Positions 32,377 to 41,696 of a stretch of DNA of 64,000 nt are shown piece after piece. How positions within the stretch are numbered: position 1 is the stretch's first letter; each line of letters starts with the position of its first letter. The stretch spans positions 1 through 64,000 of the forward strand of contig JAQTWB010000006.1 of NCBI GenBank assembly GCA_028689495.1, read 5' to 3'. Source of the stretch: a bacterium (lineage in GTDB: Bacteria; Bdellovibrionota_C; UBA2361; SZUA-149; JAQTWB01). The notes below the pieces were generated by a model. That model searched no databases. It was not told where the DNA came from and was given only the letters and a program-made list of their open reading frames with translations. Both the position numbers and the translations under genes were made by a program.

Positions 32377-33360
32377 TCACAAGCAAGTGGCGTTGGCAAG
32401 CCCAACTGGAATTGCTATTGCCGAACATGCTGGCCCTGGTAGGACACATTGAGGTACTCCAGAAGAGCACGCCGGGGTCCCTGATGCAGTACAACTAACC
32501 ACCGTCCCATTGCAAAACCCACCACCAGCAGGAGCGCAACTAAAAGTACCTCCACCTGTACACGTAGGAGCTGTCAGGCAATAGGCGTAGCAAGATTTCA
32601 ACGACCCCTCATTCAGCAATGGTTGCAGCAGGTCTTGTGGAGTCAAATAAGTTAAAAGGTCATCATACGGCCCGTTGAATGCTCCAGCTGATTCGTTGAC
32701 TGGGCGCGAGATGAAAGCAGTCGTGGTGTCTGTACCATTCGTCGCCTCGCCCGCCCCCGCGTCGGAGGTAGGTAGCCTAGCACCTACCTTTGTTGTCTTT
32801 GCTCCGAAACCATTTTTGCCATGAGAAAGTAGAACGATTACGGCTCTTGGGTTTGTAGTGACCAGAGCCGTACCGGCTGCGTCCAGTTCTTGAATGGTGA
32901 GGGCGGCCGTTGGTGTTCGAAGCTCGTTGATGTCAAATGGGATTCCGGCTGTTCTAGAGGTCCAATTTTTTGAGCCGCCAGTTCCATTTGCAACCCGATA
33001 CGTGAAATAGTTCCCCCACCCATCGACAACGCTATCGCGTGGGATACCAAGCGTGATCCAGGGAACAACACCATAGCCATCAGCAGCGGTAGCGTGACAG
33101 GGAGAAACTTCAACACCCGATGCAACTGCTGCAGAGCCTGAGTTATCTGGGCATGGCAATCTGCCGTTGGTGCGAAGAAATCCAACTAAAGCTGTCTTTA
33201 TCAGTTCTTGTTTAGCTTTTGTTTCGCTATAGAAGGCGTTCTCAAGGGTGGTCGTAACCATCTTGAGGCCCATTGTCATAACAATACCGATCAAAACCAG
33301 CACCACTGCTAATTCGACTAGGCTGAACCCTTGAAGCTTCTTGGCGGGCACGATTTTCAT
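32377..33360 (-). CDS. Prepilin-like protein with a cysteine-rich C-terminal tail
   Basis: A 327-aa protein. Leader K-K-L-Q-G cut before F-S-L-V-E-L (Glu at +5), then hydrophobic helix A-V-V-L-V-L-I-G-I-V-M-T-M. The middle contains R-L-P-C-P-D and G-V-V-P-W-I-T-L-G, wording I associate with pseudopilin-like proteins. The last ~70 residues hold ten Cys in a Gly/Thr/Pro-rich setting, probably disulfide-linked and exposed. It is longer than common pilins (about 150-200), consistent with a tip or adhesin-type minor pilin. No ATPase, secretin, platform or prepilin peptidase gene is present, so it must use host machinery. Confidence 0.85.
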   Translation of the reverse strand: MKIVPAKKLQGFSLVELAVVLVLIGIVMTMGLKMVTTTLENAFYSETKAKQELIKTALVGFLRTNGRLPCPDNSGSAAVASGVEVSPCHATAADGYGVVPWITLGIPRDSVVDGWGNYFTYRVANGTGGSKNWTSRTAGIPFDINELRTPTAALTIQELDAAGTALVTTNPRAVIVLLSHGKNGFGAKTTKVGARLPTSDAGAGEATNGTDTTTAFISRPVNESAGAFNGPYDDLLTYLTPQDLLQPLLNEGSLKSCYAYCLTAPTCTGGGTFSCAPAGGGFCNGTVVSCTASGTPACSSGVPQCVLPGPACSAIAIPVGLANATCL

Positions 33361-33498
33361 TGGTTGTCAGGAAGATTTGTTATCTTTAAATTTTCATGCA
33401 TCATAGCTGATACTGAATTTTGCTGCCTTAGGCGGAGCTAGATCATCCGAGCTTGCACTCAACCGATCAGGTGTTTGTTCAATGCTAAAAGCTGTGAA

Positions 33499-34200
33499 TC
33501 ATGGCAGTGCGGATGCTGGGTGCAGTTGGAACGAAACCTCGTATTCAAATAGGCTTACGTTTGGGACGACGCACGCGGCATAGCGCAAAGTGTCGCTGAC
33601 CTGTTTTGCTACGATGATCCCATGGGTCGCCTTACCGGCACCTATCGTCTGACTTACCCAGCCCATGTAGCGCGTCAGCTGACCCATTACGTGGTCGGGC
33701 GTGCGCCCGCGCTTTAGTTCAAACACATGGAATTCACCGTTGTCATCGATAGCCAGGAGGTCGATCGGGCCCACGGAAGTCCGATACTCAACGCCATCCC
33801 TACCGGTTGGGTCCACATAAACGCGCAACCGACGACCATTGACCGGAATGGCACTGAGGTTGGAGCAAAGGAAGTCTCTTAGCTGGTACTCAAGTTCAAA
33901 GCTCGGTGCTTGGTCTTCTGACTCGTCTCCGTTGTCGGGTTCCTCGAGTATGTCGTTCAGGACCGTACCCGCTTGAACTATCGTATCCGGTGGAAGCAAC
34001 CGAAATTCGGTATCCGTTTCCTGAATGGTCCAACCACGCCGCTTGAGTGCGCCACGCAACTGTTGTGATGTGCTTCCCGTAGGATTCATGTCCTCTGGTA
34101 GATGTCCAGGATGCTGACGCAGCCATTCCTTCATCGCATGCATTTCTAGGCTGCCATCACCTTTCGGTAGCAGTACCAGATGGGTTTTGCGTGTGCTCAT
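33499..34200 (-). CDS. NucS/DUF91-like PD-(D/E)XK nuclease
   Basis: A 233-aa protein. The N-terminal ~95 residues are a helical region of unclear type. The C-terminal part has L-E-Y-Q-L-R-D-F-L (Glu104), V-G-P-I-D-L-L-A-I (Asp147) and F-H-V-F-E-L-K-R-G-R (Glu161, Lys163), followed by Q-L-T-R-Y-M-G-W-V, the wording of DUF91/EndoMS-NucS relatives. NucS proteins cut mismatched or branched DNA; many short relatives in mobile elements are unstudied. It is the last gene before attP. Confidence 0.75.
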   Translation of the reverse strand: MSTRKTHLVLLPKGDGSLEMHAMKEWLRQHPGHLPEDMNPTGSTSQQLRGALKRRGWTIQETDTEFRLLPPDTIVQAGTVLNDILEEPDNGDESEDQAPSFELEYQLRDFLCSNLSAIPVNGRRLRVYVDPTGRDGVEYRTSVGPIDLLAIDDNGEFHVFELKRGRTPDHVMGQLTRYMGWVSQTIGAGKATHGIIVAKQVSDTLRYAACVVPNVSLFEYEVSFQLHPASALP

Positions 34201-34487
34201 AGAAAAAAAATATCTCCCGAGATCAGAATATGTCTGCCTGTTTTTTAGGCCACTAATTTTGAACTACATCGCTGGATGCCATGCTGTGTGAATGTTTTTT
34301 GAGTTGATTCACGCAACAATTAGTAAGAGTAGCACTCCTGTACCTCTGTTTTTCTTCATGCGGCTGAGCGGAATTTGGCAGACGAGATCCGCCATGGAGG
34401 GCTGGCCGCTGCGGAGCGCTGAAATTACTGCTGATAATAAATCACGTTTTAATAGATATTTAATCTCGATTATGTGTCTATTAAAAC
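34201..34487. other. Non-coding end of the element
   Basis: No gene seen. The final ~60 bases are AT-rich. GTTTTAATAGATA at 34446-34458 is the exact inverse of TATCTATTAAAAC at 34520-34532 in the att arm, and GTCTATTAAAAC (34476-34487) is a near-identical direct copy of that arm: likely accessory sites for the recombinase or its directionality factor. Confidence 0.5.
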
Positions 34488-34535
34488 TATGTTTTAGTGC
34501 ATACATAATCAGCATCTGTTATCTATTAAAACATA
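34488..34535. other. attP: intact attachment site at the tandem junction
   Basis: The 48 bases form an imperfect dyad: 24-base arms match at 15 positions, with nine identical outer bases (TATGTTTTA / TAAAACATA). The exact centre is the asymmetric dinucleotide AG (34511-34512). Size, symmetry and an asymmetric central dinucleotide are typical of large serine integrase attP sites. Position 34511 is where copy 2 begins, confirming AG as the likely crossover. Confidence 0.75.
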
Positions 34536-34547
34536 AGCTCGTATAAT
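34519..34547 (+). promoter_or_regulatory. Serine recombinase promoter, copy 2
   Basis: TATAAT at 34542-34547, same layout as copy 1, but here upstream sequence is the complete attP rather than attL. Confidence 0.55.
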
Positions 34548-34580
34548 CCCCTTGTCTTAGATGTTTCAAGGGTGGCAGCC

Positions 34581-36368
34581 ATGCCGAAGGCTTTTTCCTA
34601 CATTCGATTTTCTAGTGCCAAGCAGGAAGCAGGCGACTCTCTAGCCCGTCAAACAAGGCTTTCTGAGGAGTATGCATCCAAACACGGCCTAGATTTGGAC
34701 ACCGATCTAAACCTGCGTGACCTTGGTATTTCCGCCTTTGACAGGTCTAACCTGAAGAAAGGCGCTTTGGGCCACTTTCTCAGACTTGTTGAGGAAAAGC
34801 GGATACCCGTTGGTTCCTACCTGTTGGTTGAGAGTCTTGATCGATTATCTCGAGACAAGGTCATGGATGCTCTGTCGATATTTACCGACATCCTTCGAGC
34901 CGGAATTGTGATCGTCACGCTGTCCGATAACCAGGTCTATAGCTATGAAAAGACCAACGAGAATTGGGCAAGCCTGATCGTTTCGATCGTTATCATGAGC
35001 CGAGCCAACGAAGAATCGGCTATGAAAAGCCAACGTCTCCGATCTGCTTGGGATGCCAAGAGACGTAACCTTGCGAACAAACGCCTGACAGCTCGTTGCC
35101 CGTATTGGCTCAAACCAGCCGAGGGCGATGTCGGCTTTGAATTCATCCCCGAACGAGTCGAAGTCGTTAAACGTATCTTTCAAATGTCTCGCGATGGCGT
35201 TGGCAGCGCTACTATCGTAAAGACCTTTAACCAGGAGGGGGTGCCCCTATTTTCCGAGAAAGTTAGTGGTTGGCAGAATTCCTATGTTGAGAAGATTCTG
35301 CAAAATCCTGCTGTGTATGGCGAACTGCACTTACAGTTACAGCGCGATGGTGAGGTAACACCTCTCGACATTGTCCCTGATTACTATCCAGCGATCATGA
35401 CGAAGGAGGAGTGGAGGATTGTCGCTGATGCTCGTGCTGCAAGACGTACTCGGGGAGGCGTCAGTAAAGGGGCGAACCTCAGTAATTTGTTCTCAGGTCT
35501 GCTGAAATGTGGCTACTGCGGAGGTTCGATGCACATGGGCGGGTATGTTGAAACCCGTCGTGGAAAACACAAGAGGTCGAAATACATCGCCTGCAGCCCT
35601 GCTCGACGAGGTCTAGGGTGTAAATTTATCCAATGGGAATACACTGATTTCGAGCGGTTGGTTTTACGATTTTGTAAAACCGTCGATTTTTCTCGGGTGC
35701 TCGGTGTCAATCAGGATGTACAGGCCGACATCAACAACGCTTTGGTTCGTGTTGAGTCTATCAAGCAGGAAATTCTCGATGTCTCTGCTAGAAACGAGTC
35801 GCTTCTTGATGCCCTCGAAAAGACCGGGCAAGGTACGGCTCCCCAGTTGATCCTTGATCGAATGAAGGCGAACGAAAGCAAACTCGCTTCCTTGGAGATT
35901 GATAAACGGCAAGCTGAAGATGATGTAATCCGACTAAGTAATTCGCAAGTCGATGCCTCTGTGCAGCAGAACTTGATTGTTGATTTGCTGAAACGCTTGG
36001 AAACACTCGAAGGAAATGATCTCCATCTGCTCCGAATTCGCTTGTCAGAGGCCATCAAGCGGGTCATTGCGAAAATCGATACATTTCCCGGAGGTCGTTG
36101 GTACTCTGAGGGTGAGGTTGAAGAATACCGGCGCGACCTAATTTCCGCCGAAGCCTACGACAACGATCAGATCGTTGATATGTGTGCCAAGCTGGACATC
36201 GAGCCAAACAAGAAGAACCGAATGCTCATGATCGTATTCAAGAATGGTGAGCACCGGACGGTGTTGTCATCCGGAAAAGTCCTCGACCAGAAAACCGCTC
36301 CACCCTCCGAGTGGGATATATCCACTCTGTTCGAGAGCTTGGCCTTCAAGGTTTTCAAATACGAATAG
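34581..36368 (+). CDS. Large serine recombinase, copy 2
   Basis: Same length and sequence as the enzyme at 196-1983 (Ser11 nucleophile, zinc ribbon, coiled coil). This is the copy positioned beside an intact attP. Confidence 0.93.
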   Translation: MPKAFSYIRFSSAKQEAGDSLARQTRLSEEYASKHGLDLDTDLNLRDLGISAFDRSNLKKGALGHFLRLVEEKRIPVGSYLLVESLDRLSRDKVMDALSIFTDILRAGIVIVTLSDNQVYSYEKTNENWASLIVSIVIMSRANEESAMKSQRLRSAWDAKRRNLANKRLTARCPYWLKPAEGDVGFEFIPERVEVVKRIFQMSRDGVGSATIVKTFNQEGVPLFSEKVSGWQNSYVEKILQNPAVYGELHLQLQRDGEVTPLDIVPDYYPAIMTKEEWRIVADARAARRTRGGVSKGANLSNLFSGLLKCGYCGGSMHMGGYVETRRGKHKRSKYIACSPARRGLGCKFIQWEYTDFERLVLRFCKTVDFSRVLGVNQDVQADINNALVRVESIKQEILDVSARNESLLDALEKTGQGTAPQLILDRMKANESKLASLEIDKRQAEDDVIRLSNSQVDASVQQNLIVDLLKRLETLEGNDLHLLRIRLSEAIKRVIAKIDTFPGGRWYSEGEVEEYRRDLISAEAYDNDQIVDMCAKLDIEPNKKNRMLMIVFKNGEHRTVLSSGKVLDQKTAPPSEWDISTLFESLAFKVFKYE

Positions 36369-36532
36369 GATATGCCTGAGTGTTTTCGGGGATCAGTAGG
36401 AAATAGCTCAGTGTGGGGTTGTAGTGGGGCGATGTTCGGCCTGCCAATCGCCTTGAAACCCGCATGAAATAAGGGCTCCAGGCTGGTAGTGTGGGCAGTG
36501 TGAGATGCTAGCTCGGGATCTTTTGATGTTTG

Positions 36533-36611
36533 CCGGCGTCGTGAAAAGTGGCAACCACCCCCATTATCGCCACTGTCTCTCCGGCAACGATTTCGGGCAA
36601 CGGCATTCGGT
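36533..36611 (+). repeat. Degenerate direct repeat A, copy 2
   Basis: Counterpart of 2148-2226; pairs with 37932-38010 around the second toxin cassette. Confidence 0.7.
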
Positions 36612-36900
36612 TTCTTCGTTAATCGGTTTGAATATATATTTCGGCGCCGGAGAAAGGGGGGCTGGTGTGTGGTGGCATACATGACAAATGCTTTATGGTT
36701 GTGTATAACGCGATATATTTGGTTCGTTGCCACAAGACAAAAAAAATAAAGGTAGATAGCTGGCATAGAAATTTTTTTGAATAAAATAGCCGAATTATAT
36801 CTGCGTAAATTTTATGCATATTGAATCTGTGATTGAATTCTAGGCTGGTTCATTATGGTGCAGCATGAGCCTATAACGTGTATTTAAATTAATTTTGTGG

Positions 36901-37305
36901 ATGAATAAATTTATGGCTTCCATTGAGATTGAAGAAAAACTGAAATGGTATGTAGGGATATTAAAAAGGAAGTACAAGAAAAATAATTTGCCTGCAACAG
37001 CAATTGGCGCTGAATATTTGAAGGGTGAAAGAAATAAAAAGACCGATCGTAGTGGTCCTCCGCCAGATATAAATTCATTCGCTCCCCTTTTAAAGATAAA
37101 ATTGGATAATTTAGGTGGGGTTGGTACTAAATTAAATAATAATACACTTGGATGCTGCTGCGAGGTGAGGGCGGCAAACAAGATTTTGGGTAAATTCCAA
37201 AAGATTCCGCCTGAACTTTTAGTGTTTACTCCTGCCGTTAGACCAAGAACAGGACAGGTGATAAAGAGGTGCCCAAACTGCATCGAGGTATTCGGAAATG
37301 AGTGA
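36901..37305 (+). CDS. Orphan deaminase-fold toxin domain, copy 2
   Basis: Identical to 2516-2920, including the C-C-E and C-P-N-C zinc ligands. Confidence 0.65.
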   Translation: MNKFMASIEIEEKLKWYVGILKRKYKKNNLPATAIGAEYLKGERNKKTDRSGPPPDINSFAPLLKIKLDNLGGVGTKLNNNTLGCCCEVRAANKILGKFQKIPPELLVFTPAVRPRTGQVIKRCPNCIEVFGNE

Positions 37306-37885
37306 AAAAGAGATAATTGAATTTGAGGGGAGGTATGTTGATATCAATTGGTATTTTTTGGATTCGAATCGCCATATCGTATCTGTTGCTTCAGCAGGTG
37401 GGCGTTTGCCTATGTACCTTGGCGAATTATCATTAGTTAATGATTTTATTCATTCTAGACTCCTACTCGCGCCGCCTGCATTTAAAATTGCGAGAAATCC
37501 ATTCTTATCGGAATTTATTGATTTAGATGCTGATAAAGTGGAAGAGTATTTTTCGACGTTCGATGAGCTCGCTATGCGAGGTGTTTGGGCATTTGACAAA
37601 GTAGATATATCTAATTGTGATGATCCTAGGTACATTCTTGTTTCGTATCCGCTAATGTGGCCTAAGTGTAAAATACGTCATGCTCGAAAATATTGGTATG
37701 TGATTAATAGGTGGATAATCAAAATGGTTGCCCCAAGATCGAGGCGATTTAAGTTGCCATTATTTGACTTGAAGATTATTAACCATGGAGATGATGAAAA
37801 CGTTCCAAGGGAAAGCTATATGCCTTTGGATATGGTTAATTTAGTTGATTCTAGTCTATTTCGTTCTTTAATTCCGCGGGAATAA
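37298..37885 (+). CDS. Probable immunity protein, copy 2
   Basis: Identical to 2913-3500; same 8-bp overlap with the toxin gene. Confidence 0.55.
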   Translation: MSEKEIIEFEGRYVDINWYFLDSNRHIVSVASAGGRLPMYLGELSLVNDFIHSRLLLAPPAFKIARNPFLSEFIDLDADKVEEYFSTFDELAMRGVWAFDKVDISNCDDPRYILVSYPLMWPKCKIRHARKYWYVINRWIIKMVAPRSRRFKLPLFDLKIINHGDDENVPRESYMPLDMVNLVDSSLFRSLIPRE

Positions 37886-37925
37886 GCTCAGGGGGATTGT
37901 GAGAATCTAGGTAGGCACATTTGGA

Positions 37926-38294
37926 ATGATCCCGGGCATTCGAAAAGTGGCACCCATTCCCATTATCGCCACTGTCCCTCCTGCAACAGTTACGGGCAAC
38001 GGAATTCGGGTTCCGGCAACTGTTGATCTTTCAGGGTACCCAGAGTACGGAAATTGCCATATATCCCGCGTTGTCGATTTCATGATGTTGCTGGATTATG
38101 GGGAGGCTGGGGAATCTGCTTGTGTCGAGTGGCCCGGTGTAGGACATGGGATGGGGTATGTGTACGGCACTGTTACACCATCATCAAGATTCGGTGTATC
38201 CGGTAGTGTTGTCATGATTCATAGTCAGTTTTCAGAATACTCAGGCAACAACTTCCAGAAGCTGCCTATCGCCTCTAGGGCGAACAGAGGATAA
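37926..38294 (+). CDS. Hypothetical 122-aa ORF, copy 2
   Basis: Identical to 3541-3909; coding status doubtful for the same reasons. Confidence 0.25.
   Translation: MIPGIRKVAPIPIIATVPPATVTGNGIRVPATVDLSGYPEYGNCHISRVVDFMMLLDYGEAGESACVEWPGVGHGMGYVYGTVTPSSRFGVSGSVVMIHSQFSEYSGNNFQKLPIASRANRG
37932..38010 (+). repeat. Degenerate direct repeat B, copy 2
   Basis: Counterpart of 3547-3625. Confidence 0.7.
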
Positions 38295-38327
38295 TCCACT
38301 CCAAGGCCAATTCTCGTGGAGTGCGTC

Positions 38328-38762
38328 ATGAGCGAATGCTGTTCTTCCTCCGGTTGTGAGGACGGCCATCCGAAAAAACATCGTTGCCCGGTCAACGGGC
38401 AAAAGTATTCCGAGGTGCCGGTTCGAGCTATCGAACATCACATCAAGGAAGCATGGGCTTGGCAGCCAACGGGGCATCGGTATTTTTTCTGCGATGATCC
38501 TGCTTGCGAGGTTGTTTATTTCGGCGATGACGGTTCGATGATTCTCAAGTCGCGGTTGAGGAAACAGATTGGACAGAAAGAAAACTCAGATGATGGGCTG
38601 CTGTGTTACTGCTTTGGTGTCACCAAACGGGACTTTCAGAGCAATCCTGCCACGCGGGATTTCGTGGTTGCCCAAACCAAAGCCGGGCGATGCTCATGCG
38701 ACACAAGCAATCCATCGGGGCGTTGCTGCCTGAAAGATTTTCCAAAGACCGCTTTCGGATGA
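38328..38762 (+). CDS. CopZ N-terminal-domain-like Zn/[2Fe-2S] protein, copy 2
   Basis: Identical to 3943-4377, all cysteines kept. Confidence 0.8.
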   Translation: MSECCSSSGCEDGHPKKHRCPVNGQKYSEVPVRAIEHHIKEAWAWQPTGHRYFFCDDPACEVVYFGDDGSMILKSRLRKQIGQKENSDDGLLCYCFGVTKRDFQSNPATRDFVVAQTKAGRCSCDTSNPSGRCCLKDFPKTAFG

Positions 38763-38887
38763 CAGCAACGGCTTGGCAGCCAACCAACAATATACGATTC
38801 GCTGGCCGTCAGGATGCGAGCTCGCACCCTCTGGGATTGAGTTTTCTGGTTGCTGGCTGTTTCGTGACGGATTTTTAGGCAAGGAAT

Positions 38888-39142
38888 TTACAGCAACCCG
38901 GCATAGAAGCCTGCCCAGTTTTCTCGTCCTGTTGCGAACCCCTTGGTTTCCGTGGCGACTTCGAGGTACGTCATAAACCCATACAGGTTCGCCCCGTGGT
39001 CGTAGTGGGTGAAAAAGAAGAGGACGCCGAAAAGGCGTCCTCGAAGTGATCCAGCGTTGTCAGATTTATTGACCGCATCAATGCTGGCAAACAGTCTTGG
39101 CTTTGTGCCGCTGACTGTCGCTTGGACAATGCCTACCGGCAA
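38888..39142 (-). CDS. Doubtful small ORF, copy 2
   Basis: Identical to 4503-4757. Confidence 0.25.
   Translation of the reverse strand: MPVGIVQATVSGTKPRLFASIDAVNKSDNAGSLRGRLFGVLFFFTHYDHGANLYGFMTYLEVATETKGFATGRENWAGFYAGLL
39007..39042 (-). terminator. Terminator-like hairpin, copy 2
   Basis: Counterpart of 4622-4657. Confidence 0.5.
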
Positions 39143-39219
39143 CGCTGATTGCCTTGCCGAGTTCCAGCCCCACTAGGTTGTCGGGATAAATACCGTTGAA
39201 CAATTTAACGGAGACAACC

Positions 39220-39381
39220 ATGAAACTTGCTGAACTATTCGACCTCTCGGGAATGGAAAAAAACGCTGAACGCTTGAAGAAGAACGCCAAGCGTCAGGCT
39301 GATGCGGCGAAGGCCGCTCAGGCTCGCTTGAAGATGCTAAAGGCACAGCAGCAACTGCGTGCGACTTCCACAGGCTCGTGA
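39220..39381 (+). CDS. Small Lys/Ala-rich helical protein, copy 2
   Basis: Identical to 4835-4996. Confidence 0.45.
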   Translation: MKLAELFDLSGMEKNAERLKKNAKRQADAAKAAQARLKMLKAQQQLRATSTGS

Positions 39382-39444
39382 CCCGCTTGTTCTACCGAAT
39401 GATCGCTATCACACTGGGCGATTGGCCTTCGCCCGATCAGGAAA

Positions 39445-39489
39445 AACTGGAATCCAGTTAGTAAAAAACGGCTCTCGGAGCACGAGAGC
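39445..39489 (+). other. Two adjacent hairpins, copy 2
   Basis: Counterpart of 5060-5104. Confidence 0.4.
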
Positions 39490-39690
39490 TAATCCGTGCC
39501 TTCGGATGATGTTGCCTGGTTGGCGAATCCGATGGATGTTGTCCATAGTGGGGCATAGTCTTCGATGTCCATTCCCCGGGAGCATTGATACATTTTAGTG
39601 ACTCCGATATCTCACTACTTACTGGCTATGGCCTCCTCATTGAGGTGTTGAAAATGACCTATAACTCTTGAGGTTTTCATGAACAGCCAT

Positions 39691-39722
39691 AAAAAAAAAA
39701 TGGCCCAGTCAGTGACTGGGCC
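39691..39722 (-). terminator. Terminator of the Sel1-repeat gene, copy 2
   Basis: Counterpart of 5306-5337. Confidence 0.75.
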
Positions 39723-39788
39723 GGGTACATCCTCAAGTTCCGTAAATTCTTGCCTGTAAAGCTCGGCAATGAGAGAAGTTGAGGAAAA

Positions 39789-41408
39789 TTAAAGGCAGCC
39801 GTATTTTTGTGCGGAATCGAGAATCTGCTGACGTTGATAACTGTCAACTAAGCGATCACCCGAGCTTAAAGCGTTCATTTGGTCACGATAACCTTGACAT
39901 ACCGCACTAGATCCTTTGATAGCTCCTACATCCTGTTTCTTGTCGATTTGGGCAACAGAGCGCCCACTCATAGACATGCCATGTTCCTCAGATCGTCGAT
40001 ACCAATACTTTGCTTTTTCGAGCTGACCACTGTCTTCATAACTTTTACCCATTTGAAATTCGGCCGCAGAGTACCCTTGTTCAGCAGATTTTGTTATCCA
40101 TGACATATGCTCGCCAATTGGAGTGTCATCAAGCCAAGTCATATACCATTGGGCTTGAGCATTGCCGGCCTGTGCTGCCTTTTTAATATATGGAGAAGCA
40201 AGTGATTTATTTTTTGGTACTCCTTCTCCATTCAAGTACATAGACCCGAGTGTAACCATCGCTTCAATGTCTCCGGCTTTTGCCCGTTGCTCTAACAAAG
40301 CAATCTTGTCCTGCTTTTCTTGAACAGCGCTCATGTTAATATTTCCACCGGCTGCAGCAAATAATCCAGCTAATTTTATCGATCCAGAATTGGCTACAGC
40401 TTCTGATACAGGCATTCTTTGCTTAGTTCGGAAGACGGTAATCACTCGGTTGGGGTCAAGCCCTTTGTCAACCATTGCTTTAATAAAGGTATTTGTTAAA
40501 TCTAGCTCCGGACACTGATTGATTAGTCTGGCAATGGGCCCATACGTACCTTCATTTACGTTGGCTCCGGTTTCAACTAGTTTTGCGGCCAATCTGAAAT
40601 CTGCAAAAGTTTCATTACAGTCAATTGAACTCTCAAGAAGCGTTAAGGTGATATTCCGGTAGCGGTCGTTAAAGACAGTATTTGGGTTAAACCCGTAGTC
40701 GATTAACCTTAGCCAAGCATCCATCTCGATCCGAGATTTATTACGGCTTGCAGCCTCACTTAAATATGTTGCGAAGTTGGCGTTTGAAAAGTCGGCACCT
40801 TGCCCTTTTGCCCATTCAACTGCTAATACATTAAGTAAACCAACCCCGCTTAACCTTTGAAGCGCGCATGCTAAATGTTCCTGTTTATCCTGCTTGTTTG
40901 CGCACCAGGAATCGGCAGTTTTGATAAATTCATCCTCGCGTTGCTTGATAAAACTGCCATCAGTGGCGTTGCTGTTCGTTTTTCCACTATTGGTTAATAA
41001 AAACTGAACAACAGCGAGTCGACTAACTTCTGATTTGTAATCGTTGGATTTTGCAAATTCTTCCGATAGCTTGTAGTACTTTTTTGCCAGCGCGTTGTCT
41101 GGACGTACCGAGATGCCATAACCGTAAATATCGCCGAGTAGATCAGCATTGTTGTTTACGTCGCCACTGCTGACTTTGGTTTTTAATAGCTCAATCCGAT
41201 CTGGGCTAATAAACATCCATTTGGCAGGTTCTGGGGCTGCTGTTGAATTACCTTGAATAGCACTCGCTACCGGTTGCGTTGAAGTTGCTGCACTTGCCTG
41301 CTTGTTGCCATACCGGTCTTGAAACGTATACCAAGAGACTACGCCAATTGTGGCGACTGCCACGACCCCTATTGCATATACTGTCTTCCCCTTAATTCCC
41401 ACTTCCAT
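39789..41408 (-). CDS. Membrane-anchored Sel1-repeat protein, copy 2
   Basis: Identical to 5404-7023: one N-terminal membrane segment and C-terminal Sel1 repeats. Confidence 0.7.
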   Translation of the reverse strand: MEVGIKGKTVYAIGVVAVATIGVVSWYTFQDRYGNKQASAATSTQPVASAIQGNSTAAPEPAKWMFISPDRIELLKTKVSSGDVNNNADLLGDIYGYGISVRPDNALAKKYYKLSEEFAKSNDYKSEVSRLAVVQFLLTNSGKTNSNATDGSFIKQREDEFIKTADSWCANKQDKQEHLACALQRLSGVGLLNVLAVEWAKGQGADFSNANFATYLSEAASRNKSRIEMDAWLRLIDYGFNPNTVFNDRYRNITLTLLESSIDCNETFADFRLAAKLVETGANVNEGTYGPIARLINQCPELDLTNTFIKAMVDKGLDPNRVITVFRTKQRMPVSEAVANSGSIKLAGLFAAAGGNINMSAVQEKQDKIALLEQRAKAGDIEAMVTLGSMYLNGEGVPKNKSLASPYIKKAAQAGNAQAQWYMTWLDDTPIGEHMSWITKSAEQGYSAAEFQMGKSYEDSGQLEKAKYWYRRSEEHGMSMSGRSVAQIDKKQDVGAIKGSSAVCQGYRDQMNALSSGDRLVDSYQRQQILDSAQKYGCL

Positions 41409-41646
41409 CCCCTTTCTTAGGTTCGATACCTCAGGCTAGTTTTTGCTTACAGACATAGAATCTGCATTTGTTGGCATGCGTAATTGCCGTCCTTCAACAT
41501 ACGGACGAATTAACTGTTTGATTGTTGGTGTGTGTGTGCTGCATCCGGCCACCTATATTTCTCGAAGCGATATATTATGCCATTGCATTAAAATCCTTGG
41601 TGCCTCGACTATCTAACCGACGATCAGAAATAGGCAAGCAAAAATG

Positions 41647-41662
41647 ACGGTACATGTACCGT
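41647..41662. promoter_or_regulatory. 16-bp palindrome, probable Xre operator, copy 2
   Basis: Counterpart of 7262-7277. Confidence 0.55.
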
Positions 41663-41696
41663 GGATTCCCGCGCATCATAACGTAACCATGTCGGG

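Larger units (their letters stand above)
126..34510 (+). mobile_element. Integrative element, copy 1 (34,385 bp)
   Basis: Bounded by the comEC junction at 126 and by an internal junction at 34510/34511 where the same sequence starts again. It carries a serine recombinase at the left end, a tyrosine integrase inside, a PolB/SF3-helicase replication operon, type I RM with a kinase/phosphatase pair, umuDC, a toxin-immunity cassette and a prepilin operon. No relaxase, type IV secretion or virion genes were seen. It is probably a self-replicating genomic island or plasmid-like integrative element rather than a phage or conjugative element; that classification is an inference from gene content. Confidence 0.85.

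Noticed and set aside
126-34510. Intact prophage
   Set aside because: Gp37-like protein, integrases and replicase are present, but no terminase, portal, capsid, tail or lysis gene was seen in 34 kb.
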